64,000 nucleotides of DNA, taken from positions 16,046,001 through 16,110,000 of the forward strand of contig CM067541.1 in NCBI GenBank assembly GCA_034509755.1, given 5' to 3'. Each line of letters starts with the position of its first letter. The first letter of the stretch is position 1. Both the position numbers and the translations under genes were made by a program. This document shows positions 1 to 10,870 of this stretch, piece after piece. The notes under the pieces are model-generated. The model saw only the letters and a program-made list of their open reading frames with translations, made no database searches and was not told the DNA's origin. Source of the DNA: Anisodus tanguticus (Eukaryota; Streptophyta; Magnoliopsida; Solanales; Solanaceae).

Positions 1-2
1 TT

Positions 3-101
3 TTCTCAAATGTTGTAATGAGAAAGAGGTATCTTGAAGATCAGGTGCCACCATCAGCTTTGGTTGGACCACAGGGCCTTGATTGCCTTTGGAATTACTG
101 A
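3..101 (+). CDS. Possible C-terminal end of an unidentified host gene (partial)
   Basis: The frame beginning at base 3 is open from the window edge to a TGA at 99-101 and encodes 32 residues ending VGPQGLDCLWNY. It includes a basic-acidic stretch MRKRYLEDQ followed by PPSALVG, with ordinary codon use and no repeats. The following 500 bases look like a 3' untranslated region. I do not recognise the family. The gene would lie mostly left of the window. It could also be a chance open frame, since only 99 bases are visible. Confidence 0.35.
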   Translation, partial: FSNVVMRKRYLEDQVPPSALVGPQGLDCLWNY

Positions 102-689
102 GAGACAAATGCCAAATAATCATAACAAACAGAAAAAGAGCAGATAAGAGGTAGAATTTTAGTAGTACTATAGCTATTCTGGTGTGGTAAGTGTATGTGC
201 ATGGATTTCTGATTCCTTAAGGTGCAGTGAAGACAGTAAACCATATCGCAAAAGGAGTGCGATGGTGTAAATATTTATTTATATTGTCAGTGAATATGAG
301 TTAAATCCATCCGCACAAATACTATGTTAATGTTTTGTTTTGTTGCTTCTCGAGAGCAACTTTTTATGGTGATGTTGAAGTTATGAATTTATAAGTAGTG
401 AATGATGTAAGCATAAGACTGTGGGAGATCAAGTTGGTGACTTTGTGATCTTTTTTTGTGTTCTTTTCTATGGAAAAACTATATGCCGTGGACCCTCTAC
501 CCTCTCCTCCATTTGTATTTAGTTATACAATATGTCATGATTCAAAAATAAGTCTCATGCGTTAATTGTGCTTTGATCATTTTATTATTGGTTTACAGAA
601 TGCAACTACACACATTTAACGTTCAGTTAATATGATTTTCAACGTTTACTCTTTAAAGATCATATTTTTTTAGCTAATTACACAAAACG
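102..689. other. Noncoding stretch, possible 3' UTR and spacer
   Basis: AT-rich sequence with no supported ORF and no repeat structure that I can recognise. The left part may be the 3' UTR of the gene ending at 101. The right part runs to the LTR edge at 690. Confidence 0.4.
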
Positions 690-780
690 TGTTAACATGA
701 GAGATTGAAGAGATCACATAAGAGTTTAAATGAGAAAACCCTAGAAAGAGGGTGAGAGTAGAGAGAGAAAGAGAGTCGGT
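690..780 (-). repeat. 3' LTR terminal part of the decayed Copia
   Basis: The stretch starting TGTTAAC at 690 matches 8219-8306 closely: GAGAGATTGAAGAGATC, then CCTAGAAAGAGGGTGAGA and a GAGA-rich tail. The copies diverge after about 780. The true LTR may extend to about 900, but the partner copy is lost. Confidence 0.7.
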
Positions 781-954
781 GCACTTGTATTATTATGACC
801 GAATCAGTCAGTTCCAAAATATTTGTGCCATTTTATTACAATCACTAAATGAGAAAGTAAAATACAAATACAAAATTACAATATGAGTCGGGTATAACAA
901 ATAGGTGATTGGGCCGGATGGGCCTAGATATCATATGGGCTCTTGAGGATGTTG

Positions 955-1675
955 AAGAAATTGACTAAGGTGTTGTACATCAAAGGCTATGTCAGGCCTG
1001 ATATGCTGTAAGAAATTGAGCTTGCCAATAAGCCTTCTATAGAGGCTGGGGTCAGAAACCATGTCCACCTGGAGTTTGTTATTTGGGTCCAAAGGAGTTA
1101 TCATTGGGGTATATAGTGGTCACAATGGAATTCATCCAATAATATTGTGATGTACTTATGCTGACTGATGACATAGCCTTGAGAAGTAGAATTGACCTCT
1201 AAACCCAGAAAATAGTGAACTCAATCCAGATCTTTAATCTTGAATTGAGAGTCTAAAAAGGACTTTAATGATGTCATTTCATAGATATCATCACCCGCTA
1301 ATAAGATGTCATCCACATAAATAGCAATAGTAAATAGAGAATTGTTATTCTTGCTCGAAATGTAGCATCTGGTTAGCAAAGCTTCATAGGTATTTTCATG
1401 TAAACTTCTTCATGAATATCACCATGCAGGAAAGCATCCAACTGGAAAACAATCCAGTTTTTTTACGGCAAGAGTTAATAGACATTTAATGAAGCTAAGC
1501 ATAACAACTGGGGAAAATGTTTCAATGAAATCAATGATTTTCTTTTGGGTGTCACCTCTAATAACCAATCTGGCTTTATACCTCTCTACAGAACCATCAG
1601 CCCTTTACTTGGTCTTATATACCTACTTGCAAGGGATGGCCTTCTCGTGAGGAGGAAGAGAGACAATGTTCCCGT
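955..1675 (-). pseudogene. Copia reverse transcriptase, C-terminal half (degenerate)
   Basis: Minus-strand translation, with stops and frameshifts, gives the Copia RT core. The VDDI active-site region is near 1290-1320, followed by a DLG / HYFLG-like segment near 1220-1260 and then PDIAFDVQHLSQF near 970-1000. At its right edge it continues exactly into the RT N-terminus beyond the nested LTR at 4845. RNase H motifs (DADWAG, ADxxTK) are absent to the left. Confidence 0.75.
1671..1675. repeat. Left target-site duplication of the nested solo LTR
   Basis: CCCGT abuts the LTR start TGACACC at 1676. The right copy is ACCGT at 4845-4849, one mismatch in five. Removing 1676-4849 restores continuity of the interrupted Copia RT reading frame, which fixes the boundary. 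Confidence 0.75.
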
Positions 1676-2595
1676 TGACACCTAATTTTTATCATTCAAT
1701 ACCCTCATTTAAGTATTCAAAATTTCCGAGTTATAAACGCAGTGAAGTATGCATTTTACACAAGCGAAAATGATTTTACGAAATTATTTTGGTAACATTT
1801 TTCCATGTTATTTGAAAACATATTATCGAATATATTATTGTATATCGTTTGCCTATTTTTTACATATTTTTTAAAAATATATATCAATTTTAATAAATTA
1901 AAGAAGATAATTATCTAATTAATTATTATAAATTGATTTATATTTTATTCTGTTGAATTAAGAAAATTTGAGTAATTAAATAGTGTATCAAATAGCCTCT
2001 CATTTTTATTTCTCAAAACTATCTCAAACTTTAAAGATTTTATATTTTTATGGCTTTTATTTAAAAACAGATTCTAATTTTAGCCTTAAATTGTTTTAAT
2101 TGGACGATTTTGGCCTTAATTAAAATTGAAGTGGCCACAGTTAGATTTAATTCGTGGCTACATTTGCATAAACTTTAATACATCACTCCTTTTCATTTAA
2201 TTGGTTTTGGGTCGTTCCCCTTTATTTTCGGCCGAGTCCAGTCCAAAATAGACCAAGACCCGACCCATATCGCTTCTATTCAACGGAAAGGGGAAAAGGC
2301 CCGTCATTTTTCGTTTTCGGCCAAAGCAAGGGCAAACCCTAGCCGCCCTTCGTTCCTTTCTCTCTCACCGCGTTACCATGGCCATTTTTGGCAAAGATGC
2401 AGAGCTTTGGGTTTCTGCGTTTTGTGCATGACCAGATGAGGAGGAAGGTAGCATTAATTGATCCCTCCCACCGTGGCTCAGTCTATGCTCAAGGTAATAC
2501 CCTCCTCTCCATTCGAAAGCAAATTAAATCAAAAAACTTGATTTACACTTCTCCCGCATCGGTGGATTGAGTACAAGTTAGGATTTTTTGGCTCC

Positions 2596-2602
2596 TATAA
2601 AA
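2596..2602 (+). promoter_or_regulatory. TATA box of the solo LTR
   Basis: TATAAAA is followed at once by GGAA and a run of 14 C plus a short CA repeat (2607-2631). It lies about 0.9 kb into the LTR, downstream of a GC-richer block (2200-2400), as expected for the LTR core promoter. Confidence 0.5.
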
Positions 2603-2606
2603 GGAA

Positions 2607-2631
2607 CCCCCCCCCCCCCCCACACACACAC
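2607..2631. repeat. C-run plus CA microsatellite
   Basis: Fourteen consecutive C bases run directly into a (CA)n tract, immediately 3' of the LTR TATA box. The length is probably unreliable in sequencing. Confidence 0.85.
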
Positions 2632-4319
2632 ACTCTTCTCATTTATCCCCAAGCCTTGAACATTGGATTTCCCCCAAAGTTTGAGCACAAAGTCATGAAC
2701 AGTAGAAAGTATCTCAAAGTTTGAGCAAATTCGGAAATCATAGATATTTTCTAAGGTTTTCATTAGTCAAATTTTCTTTGTTTTCGTGTGTGGCCGAGCT
2801 CGTTGAATTTGGAGGTATGCTTTTCACTCCGGAATCTCGAACACTGCTGTGCATCAAAGAGGTAATTACGACCCTCTCAGTTTAGATTTCTTGCATTCTT
2901 TGGGTTGCTTACTATTAATTATGTGTTTAGTTAGTTGTTCTTGTCATTATGAGTTACATTAAGCATGTCTAATCCATATTAATGTGTTTTTTTAGATTGT
3001 CTAGGGTTCCGGATTAATATGTTATAAATGTTGTAATAACCTTTAATGTGCTTTTCACATGATGGTGTAAGATCACTTCTTATTTAGTCCTAAATTTAAG
3101 CATGTTAATGAAACTTGTTTGGTTGGATGATAAGGCGTTGGGATATCCATTTCTTGCTATAGATGTGTCCGCTCTTCATAGGTTTGGTATGTGTAATTAA
3201 CTCATTTCTCTTGTTTGAACTGTGTCTGCCCTCTGTGCCTATTGCTAGCTTATTTGGTTTTGTATGGATTTGGTTATGGCCTGCTACCCCTCTCCCTCCA
3301 TCTGATTTGTTGTTTGAGATGTGATATACCTCGAGGTATACATAGTATACAGTTCGTAGTTTATATCTATCGTATACAAGAACTGGATATTGGAGTATAT
3401 CCTTCAGGTATATCATGCAAGCTGGGAACAATGTGTATATCGACCTTTCCCTTTTGTATTTTATTTGGGCTTGTATTGTTTGAATTGACTTGATCACTTC
3501 TGTTTATGGGCTGCATGGAAGAAGCCATAGAGATGGAACGCAGTTTTTCTACAGAAACATGCAATATTTGCCATGCAATATAATCTTAAAAACCGAGGGC
3601 CCTCTATATTTAGTCTTATACATTTGTCAAGTAGTCTACAACTGTAACATTATTGATAGTCATAAGTGGGACTCTATTTTAATTTTGGTCTCTTCAGTTT
3701 ACTTTTCCCTTCTTTTTTAGATTCTGTGGTTAATTCTATATGCTTATATGCCTGTTTATGTCGCATTATTGATGGGCCTCTATTTATTTTTTTCCTCTTT
3801 GTTGCATGGCCATGGGCCCACGAGGCCCACTTTCCTCTATTCTTGCGCGACACTTGAGCCATTGGGTCCAACAATATATTTGATCGAGTCCGGAAGCTGT
3901 CCGAAGGCCCAATCATGAATAAAAATGGTAGAAGGCCCAGTCATGGATGAAATAGCGTAGAATATAATAGGCTTTACTTTTTTATGTGCGGTAACTAGTG
4001 GGCCGGTAAACCCAGTAGCCCGTTTTATAAGAGTTGCTAATATTTTATAAAATAAGTGATTTCTTTTGGATAATTAATTAAAGATTGCTCTTTTTCTCAG
4101 TTATTTGTATGCTTTTAAACCCTTTCCAATTAGTATTTTTGCAAATAAATCAGAATAATTTGACTTAAAAGGAAAGAATGTGACTTTCCTTAACTTGGCA
4201 TGAATTTCAAAAGAAGAAAAGGCAAGCCTTTGGCTATCCTTTAAATAAAAAAAATGGAAAATTTTCTTTATTAAGTTATAGTTTGAGTAGGGGAACAAAC
4301 TCTTAAAAGGTTGACCTCC

Positions 4320-4324
<5 letters not shown>

Positions 4325-4382
<58 letters not shown>
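4325..4382. repeat. TA dinucleotide microsatellite
   Basis: About 29 uninterrupted TA units inside the solo LTR. It creates a spurious YIYIYI reading frame on the minus strand. Confidence 0.95.
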
Positions 4383-4385
<3 letters not shown>

Positions 4386-4849
4386 TTTACCTTTTAAAGA
4401 TGAAAAATTGGAAAGAAAATACACAACTTTACTATTTCTATGAAAAAGGGGACTTTGTATTTTTAAAAGGATTTCAAATAAATTGTTTCATCTTCAAGTA
4501 TGTGCGAAAAAGCTATCTTTTGGCGAAGACTTTGAATGACTATATTTTGTAATATTTTAAATACTAAGCAATTTTAAGCAATTATATATTATGTAAGACC
4601 TGAGGTCAATTGTATTTTACGGATCCTTAATACCAGAGTGTCTAACACCTTCCTCGGGATTATTTGAACATTTACCCGAACTCTAGTTTAAATTGAATTT
4701 TTCTTTCATTTTTGAAAAACCCTTTGAAAAATAGTTTTCTTATTTTTCCTTATAAAGCATGTTGGCGACTCTAAAAAATAAAATAATCCAAGAGTCCACG
4801 AGTTATCCAGTAACTTTTATGTCTCTGCGTAAAAGTGAACCGTAACCGT

Positions 4850-5482
4850 CCAAAGTATGATTTGCATCAAGAGCTTGAAATTCCTTTAGCATTACCTCTT
4901 GCCATGCAGGATTGGAAACAACATGCTGGTAGAACTGAGGCTCATGCATATGAATGTCACAAGTAGAAACCTTGGAAGAAGTAGAAATAGTGATAGGTGG
5001 CAAAATAGAAGAACAAATGAAATCTCAAAGGTATGCAGGTCTAGAAGCATGTCTGGAAGATTGTCTTGTGGGAATAGGAATGACTGAAATAGGTTGATTT
5101 GTGACAGGAATTGAAGCAGGAGAAGATGGAGCATGAGGATGTGGAGGATCAGGAAGTGAATTAGTAGGAGATGATGGTAGTGGAATGGTAGTGGAAGAGG
5201 AAGTACCAGGGTCAGGACTATGTAGGGGAGAATCAATAAATGGAGAAGAAGAATTATAATGAAAGACATGTTCATGAAATACATCTCTAGAATAGAACAC
5301 AGAAATTTTTTTAATTGCAGTAACTTGTAACCCTTTTTTACCACAAGAATATCCCAGAAATAAGCATGAAATTGCTCTCGACTGAAAATTATCCCTGCCA
5401 ACTTTGGGAGAAGTGGCAAAGCATAGGCAACCAAATGACTTAAGATGATCATGAGGAGGAGGATGGGCATGAAGTTTTTCAC
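4850..5482 (-). pseudogene. Copia integrase C-terminus to RT N-terminus (degenerate)
   Basis: The minus strand encodes a proline/serine-rich linker typical of the Copia integrase-RT junction. It then reads NPAWQEVMLKEFQALDANHT, the conserved start of the RT domain, at 4860-4960. The frame is cut by the nested LTR just after this motif. Two overlapping frames carry the remnants, showing frameshifts. Confidence 0.75.
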
Positions 5483-5603
5483 AAGGAGAGATTATTTAAA
5501 ACTGCTGATGGCATCCTATTAATAATATAAGTGGCAGTGAGTACACATTCACCCCAGTATTTGAGAGGAAGTTTAGATTGAAATAGAAGGGCTCTAGACA
5601 CTT

Positions 5604-6093
5604 CTAAAATATGCTTGTGTTTTCTTTCAACAACCCCATTTTGTTATGGGGTGTGAGGGATGGTTGTTTGATGAAGAATTCCTTGACTAGCAAAGAATGC
5701 AGAATCTTCAGAACTTCCCCTAGCTTAAAAGCATTATCTGACCTAAAAGTTTGAATTGAAGACTTAAAATGAACTTGGGCCATGATATTGAAAGCCTTGA
5801 GGATGAAAAGAGGTGCTCTTGCAAGATAGTAGACAAGTCCAAGTTGCTCTAGTATAATCATCTACTATAGTTAGAAAATACCTAAAATTATTGTAGGTCT
5901 TAGTATTATAAGGTCCCCATATATCTCTGTGGACTAATTGAAAAGGAGAGGAAGTATGTATAACACTCAGGAAAATGCAATCTTTGTTGTCTTGCCATAG
6001 GACAGATGGAACAAACAAAAGATTGACTGTTAAAAATTTTATTTGATAGAAAAGAAATAGATTAAAAGGCATGTGTCCCATTCTTTGATGCAA
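5604..6093 (-). pseudogene. Copia integrase remnant
   Basis: Two minus-strand ORFs carry the integrase. The GAG-pre-integrase motif HQRMGHMPF and the core strand FRYFLTIVDDYTRATW lie in 5764-6093. The segment TFRSDNA, then TPHNKMG in place of the usual TPQQNG, lies in 5604-5861. The zinc-binding HHCC and the catalytic DDE order can be followed, but the reading frame is broken between the two ORFs. Confidence 0.75.
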
Positions 6094-6176
6094 AAAAAAA
6101 AATCAATTTTATTAAAACCATCACTCGTATTGCATGTAGAAAAAATGAGGACAAGGAACAGTGGAAATGGAAGTAT

Positions 6177-6917
6177 TTACACATGATGATTGATTGATAC
6201 CACATCAGGTGATGACTGATTGCGTACTACATCAAGACTAGAATTGAAATTATCCATACAAGTGAACTTATTACATTCAATTGAAACAGGAGCAGAAACC
6301 ATAGAGTTGCATTGTGGAGAAGAAATAGGAAACATATCAGCATCTGAATGTAGATAGTAAAGTCTGCCTGCTGCCTTACCAATTACCAATGGCCTCTTCA
6401 GAGAAGAGTCCTGTAAATAACAATGAGATTTAATAAGGAGAGCATCACAATCTAATTGATATATGAGTTGATGTATTGAAATTAAATTGAAATGGAATGA
6501 GGGTACAAGAAGCACATGTGATAATGTGATATCTTGTCTAAGAAACAGAGAACCAGTGGATAAGACTTTTACTTTATACCCATTTGGAAGGGTGACAAGA
6601 AAAGGTTTGGGTAAATGAGATACATTGTGTAGAAGGTATTTGTGTAGTGTCATGTGATTGGTGACTCCTGAGTATAAAATCCAAGGGTTTACACCTAATT
6701 GTGAGTTAGCATATGCATGTGCACAAACAGAGTCTACAACATATGCAGTGAACAAACCTGCAAAGTGTGCAAAACTCGAATTATCAGTAGAATATCCAGG
6801 ATGGCCAGATGAAGGTCCAGAATGGCCAAGAGACATGTAAGATTGTTGAAACATGATTTCCAAGTGTTGAATCTTCTCCTTGTTAAAACCATGAGAGTTT
6901 GTATCCACAGAAGACAT
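6177..6917 (-). pseudogene. Copia gag-pol segment with inactivated aspartic protease
   Basis: This 246-codon open stretch carries the Copia protease region. The active-site motif reads WILYSGVTNHMT instead of the usual WxLDSGATxHMT, so the catalytic Asp is replaced by Tyr and the following Ala by Val. Downstream come the VLLVPSFHFNLIS and GRLYYL segments that precede the integrase zinc finger. The protease would be inactive. Confidence 0.8.
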
Positions 6918-7518
6918 GGAAGATGGAGAAATATCAAGAGAAGGGACCTCTGCTTGAACACATGAAGCATATTCTTGTTCTTGGTGAACTTGAAATCAGC
7001 AGGGTACCTATGAAGTCTGTGGCACTTCTCCATTATGTGTCCAGTCCTCTTGCAATATTTTCAATACAAGATAGAAGACCCTGGTGATGGAGTGAAACAT
7101 CTTTTGGGTTCAAAAGCAACTTTATGAGGAAAATTCCTGTTGGAAGATGAGTTGGAATACTGGGAAGAGTTCCTGTTGTTGTAAGGTCATGCAAAGAATG
7201 TTGTAGAATCACCATAAAGACTAGGAGTGGAATGGTTCTTCTTCTGGCTTTCATTATGTTGCAAAAGGGTGTAGACTTTACTTATTGAGGGGAGAGGGCT
7301 CATCATGAGGATAGTACTCTTGAGAGTTGAATAAGACTCATTTAAACCATTAAGAAACTAGAAGAGTTGTTGATCCTCTATAAACTTGAATAGAGCACCA
7401 CAAGAACATGTGGGACCAACATATGCACAATTGAGCTCATCCCAGAAACTTCTAAGCTTAGTGAAGTAGGTTAAAATATCTGAAGAACCCTGAGTAGTAA
7501 AACTGATTTCCCTTGGAT

Positions 7519-7860
7519 TTAAATGCACTTAGAACCATTTGACTGACCAAACCTCACATTTATATCCTCCCGGACCTCTTTAGCAGTCTTAAAGCACATA
7601 ACACTAATAGCTATATCCCTAGACACAGAGTTGGTGATCCATGCCTTTACCATATCGTTGCACCTTTCCCAATAATGAAAATAAGGTGAATCACTGGAAG
7701 GTCTAGGGTTTCTACCATCGAGAAGTCCCATCTTATTTTTAGTTGAGAGAGAAGTAAGCATACTACTCCGAAATTTTGTACCAGAGAAAGGAACAGCCAC
7801 GAGTTGGCTTCCAGGATTATCCGATGGATGGACATAGAAATAACAAGCGAAGTAACACAA
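7519..7860 (-). pseudogene. Copia gag remnant (UBN2/DUF4219-type)
   Basis: The minus-strand ORF has the signature PGSQLVAVPFSGTKF near its start, then YFHYWERCNDMVKAWI and FKTAKEVREDINVRFGQ. These are the conserved blocks of the retrotransposon gag domain in plant Copia elements. The usual W after FSGTNFR is lost at a small deletion. The C-terminal part with the CCHC zinc knuckle is scattered in 6920-7500 with several stops. Confidence 0.8.
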
Positions 7861-8206
7861 AAACTATGCAACAACAGTTACACCAACACTAAGAACCAAC
7901 GAGTCAACTAATACCAATAACCAACTACGGAGAATTCACATGTGAAGACTTATCGGGCAAAAATTCATTCGATAAACCCTAGTTTCGTACAATATCACAA
8001 AGTTGAACTAAAATGGAGGTAATCATGAAAGAAATGATGTTACCAGTCTTCTTCTATGACCTGAAGAAGTAAATGTCTCGAATATATGCGATTCAACCTA
8101 GATCTGGCCGAAAAATACCAACCTGCTAGATCTTACGATTTTTGACGAACCTCCGTTAATGGGTGCCATAGGAAGATAGCTGACGACGAGGAGATTTCAT
8201 ATCCTC

Positions 8207-8218
8207 GCTCTGATACCA
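8207..8218 (-). other. Primer-binding site, initiator-Met tRNA type
   Basis: The plus strand reads GCTCTGATACCA. The minus strand is therefore TGGTATCAGAGC, the standard Copia primer site complementary to the 3' end of initiator tRNA-Met. It directly adjoins the LTR edge TGTTAAC at 8219 and fixes the element on the minus strand. Confidence 0.9.
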
Positions 8219-8306
8219 TGTTAACTTGAGAGATTGAAGAGATCGCATAAGAGTTTGAAGGAGACAACCCTAGAAAGAGGGTGAGAATAGAGAGAGAAAG
8301 AGATGT
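8219..8306 (-). repeat. 5' LTR remnant of the decayed Copia
   Basis: Matches 690-780 with a few substitutions and starts with TGTTAAC next to the primer site. Similarity stops at about 8306, so the distal LTR is deleted or diverged beyond recognition. Confidence 0.7.
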
Positions 8307-8537
8307 GGAGTGTACATATATACACCAAAAGTAACCTTCAAATCAGGATTTTCAAGAACATTTGTTGAAAAAGTGTACATACCCGATTTCATATACGAAA
8401 ATTGAGAAGTGCACGTTACATACATTAATCTTATGGTAATGATCGAAATTTGTCGGTATGTTGTTCTTTTACTATTATATTCAAGATTAAGTTTTGGAAT
8501 GTATATTCTGTTTTATTTTATTTTATATAAACAACAC
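8307..8537. other. AT-rich spacer between Copia and LINE
   Basis: No ORF or repeat recognised. It may include diverged 5' LTR sequence of the Copia element. Confidence 0.4.
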
Positions 8538-8552
8538 AAGTATACATACTAA
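8538..8552. repeat. Left target-site duplication of the LINE
   Basis: AAGTATACATACTAA occurs here and again at 14258-14272, 15 of 15 identical. The two copies bracket a sequence with RTE-type endonuclease and RT domains, which gives the exact ends of the insertion. Confidence 0.88.
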
Positions 8553-8855
8553 GGTCACTCTCTCTCCTCTCCTCTCTCTCTAACGGTAATATCACCAATC
8601 CCCACCCCATCCACCCCCATTTCCGACAGTAAAACCCCATCAGCGTCGCTCCAACCACTCACCGGCGGCAACGATAAGACCCTAACAACACCGCTCCGAC
8701 CACCCACAGGCGTCGACGGAAAAATTATATTTATTTTTTTGTTCTTTTTCTTATTATTGTTCTTGTGTTCTTTCCTCCTAGATAAGAAGGTACGCGATTT
8801 TTTTGGGTGAAAATTCCGGTGAACAATACTTCCATTGACGGTGAACAGTGACTGT

Positions 8856-9745
8856 TGTCACACCTGTTTTTTTACCATGGTTCACGATGTGATGGGTCGA
8901 TTCCCTATGGATTGATTAAAGCTATTGAAGAGTCACTACCTAATTATTCTAAGGTGAATTAGGGCACCTAAATGTTAACTAAATGTTGCAATGTGAACTC
9001 CGATTAATGGTCTGCGAAACTAATGAGATTCTAGGTAAGTGTTCTTTATTATCCTAAAAGAAAAGGGGTAAGCATCCTTTAAGATCCGCTAAATTGCGAT
9101 TATCCGATCAAACTCAGGTTAATTATTGTACTAAGAAAATGCATGTTTAAAAATATAAAAGTTAAAATGATGTTGCAAGTATTTAATGAAAAGAGACATT
9201 TGTACAAGTATGCATTTTGTATGGCATTGTTTAAAAATACATGTAAAGTTGATTTTGGATAAAAGTATGCATTTGCGTGCTTTATTTATAAAATACTTAG
9301 AAAATTGATTTTTGATAAAGTATGCATTTGCATAGCATTATTTATAAAATACTTATTTTTGCAATTGATAGTAAAGAAGAGAAAGCAAATTATATGTAAT
9401 GCAAAGAAATGATTTTTTATGAAAGTTATTTTAAGTTGCAAACTGAATAATAAAAACGAAACCTTATTATATGGTTAATAATGCGAGTAAGAGGCGATCA
9501 AATTGTTTTGAAAGTTTTAAACACACATGACACACCTAAAATAAATAAACTTGCGGCGAATTTCCAATTTTAAAACTACACTGAGCCTAAAGTAAATAAA
9601 CTAGCAATGGGTTTTCAATTTTAAACTACTCTATTAATCTATCAATTCAATGCATAATTATTCTAAGTACTCTAACAATCACACAAACAGAGTAACTAAA
9701 TTACAATACAAAATAAAGGAAGGCGGAATTAAAATAAATTGAAAA
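8856..9745 (-). mobile_element. Inverted Ogre-type LTR fragment nested in the LINE 5' UTR
   Basis: The reverse complement of this stretch aligns through its length with the last 0.8 kb of the LTR at 50945-54276. It shares the blocks AACCTGAGTTTGA, GCGGATCTTAAAGGATGC, AGAATCTC..TAGTTTCGCAGACC and AGGTGCCCTAATTCACC. It begins at the LTR 3' end (TGTGACA on the minus strand, 8856-8862). The 5' part of the LTR is missing and no primer site follows, so this is a truncated LTR relic. The right edge is uncertain to about 15 bp. It is clearly older and more diverged than the LARD copies. Confidence 0.75.
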
Positions 9746-10097
9746 GGTACTAAGTACGGCGACGGCAGTGTCATTTCTTGGACCTTGGGCACAAGTCCGG
9801 CAATCTTGTTCCTTTTTGTCTCTGTAGAATTCTGTTTGAAAAGGTACTAAGTATTCTATTTGTTTACTGTATTATAATATTCAGATCCTTCTTTAGTTTT
9901 ATTAGCATTGTTTCCTTTCCGTTTTGGTAGTTCTTGCTAATTTGTGCTTTAGTATTAGTTTCTGTGTGTGTTAACGTTAGCCTTTGACTAGTATTTTTTT
10001 CTTTAGTGACTTTGGTGAATGATGGTAGACTAGGGTCATATTCTCGGTCGGGGACGGAGGCGAGGGTTAGGGGGTAAGTGGGGTAAGGGTAATGCTA

Positions 10098-10870
10098 GGC
10101 TGAGAATAGGGTCTTAGACTATTGGAACTCTAACGGGGAAGGTCATAGAGCTAGTTAAGATTCTTAAGAAGAGGATGATTAATATAGCATGTGTCCAGGA
10201 GACCAAATAGGCAGGACCTAAGGCTAAGGATGTAGACAGGTATAAGCTATGGTTCTCTAGTAGGTTGAAGTATAGGAACGGGGTAGGCATTTTGGTAGAC
10301 AACGAGCTAAGGAATCAAGTGGTAGAGGTTATGAGGGCCAATGACAGGATGACGTCGATTAAGTTGGTAGTTGGAGGGTGCAGTATGAACATTATTAGTG
10401 CGTATGCGCCGCAGGCGGGCTTGAAAGAGGAGGAGAATAAGCATTTTTGGGAAGATTTAGACGAAGTGGTTGGAGGTATACCAACCACTGAGAAGTTATT
10501 TGTATGAGGAGGTTTCAATGGACATATTAGAACACTTCCGGGGGGTTATAACGACGTGCATGGAGGTTTTGGCCTCGGGGACAGGAACGGGGGAGACATC
10601 TCACTTTTGGAGTTTGCTAGAGCTTTTGGGATGGTGATAGCCAATTCAAGATTCCTGCAGAAGGAGGAGCATTTGGTGACTTTCCGTAGTTCGGTGGCTA
10701 CTCAGATAGACTTGTTGCTACTTAGGAAGGTCGACAAATGTCTTTGTAAAGACTGCAAGGTTATTCCGAAAGAGGATCTTACAACCCGACATAATCTTTT
10801 AGTGATGGATTTGGAGATCAAGATGGAGAAGAAGAAGAGGGTTGTGGATGATAGGTTAAGAATCAAAGGG
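10098..10870 (+). pseudogene. LINE apurinic endonuclease domain (degenerate)
   Basis: The plus-strand frames give IACVQETK near 10190, the YKLWFS / NGVGILVD block near 10240-10300, SAYAPQAGL near 10395, and FNGHIR near 10515. The conserved GDFNGHIG is here GGFNGHIR after a stop, so its Asp is lost. Further on comes FRSSVATQIDLLLLR, the S-x-IDY/L block near 10680-10730. This order matches the AP endonuclease of RTE LINEs. Stops at about 10209 and 10505 break the frame. Confidence 0.82.

Larger units (their letters stand above)
1676..4844 (+). mobile_element. Solo LTR of an Ogre/Tat-type Ty3/gypsy element
   Basis: A 3169-bp insertion in the Copia RT gene, flanked by a 5-bp target duplication. 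It starts TGACACCTAATTTTT and ends near GTGAACCGTA. No primer site or internal coding region follows, so it is a solo LTR left by LTR-LTR recombination or an equivalent deletion. Orientation is assigned from a TATA box (2596-2602) and from the tail (4590-4844), which resembles the 3' part of long Solanaceae Tat-lineage LTRs (taagacctgaggtcaattg and a GGCGACTC-containing end). ORFs inside it have no protein similarity that I recognise. Confidence 0.8.
690..8306 (-). mobile_element. Decayed Ty1/copia LTR retrotransposon, split by a nested solo LTR
   Basis: The element reads right to left: short LTR match (8219-8306), initiator-Met-type primer site (8207-8218), gag (about 7519-7860), protease (6177-6917), integrase (5604-6093), reverse transcriptase (4850-5482 continuing at 955-1675), and a second LTR copy from 690. 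All ORFs carry stops and frameshifts. Pol ends just after the RT connection segment, and no RNase H domain is recognisable before the left LTR, so that domain appears deleted. Only about 90 bp of LTR can be matched between the two ends, so the outer LTR limits are uncertain and no target duplication was found. The element is old and immobile. Confidence 0.88.

Noticed and set aside
3105..3916. Several overlapping ORFs inside 1676-4844
   Set aside because: They lie within a solo LTR, overlap each other on both strands and show no protein similarity.
4101..4424. 107-codon minus-strand ORF
   Set aside because: A product of the TA microsatellite (YIYIYI run) inside a solo LTR.
8307..8537. Continuation of the decayed Copia 5' LTR
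   Set aside because: No convincing alignment to 780-900 after the GAGA tract; left as spacer.
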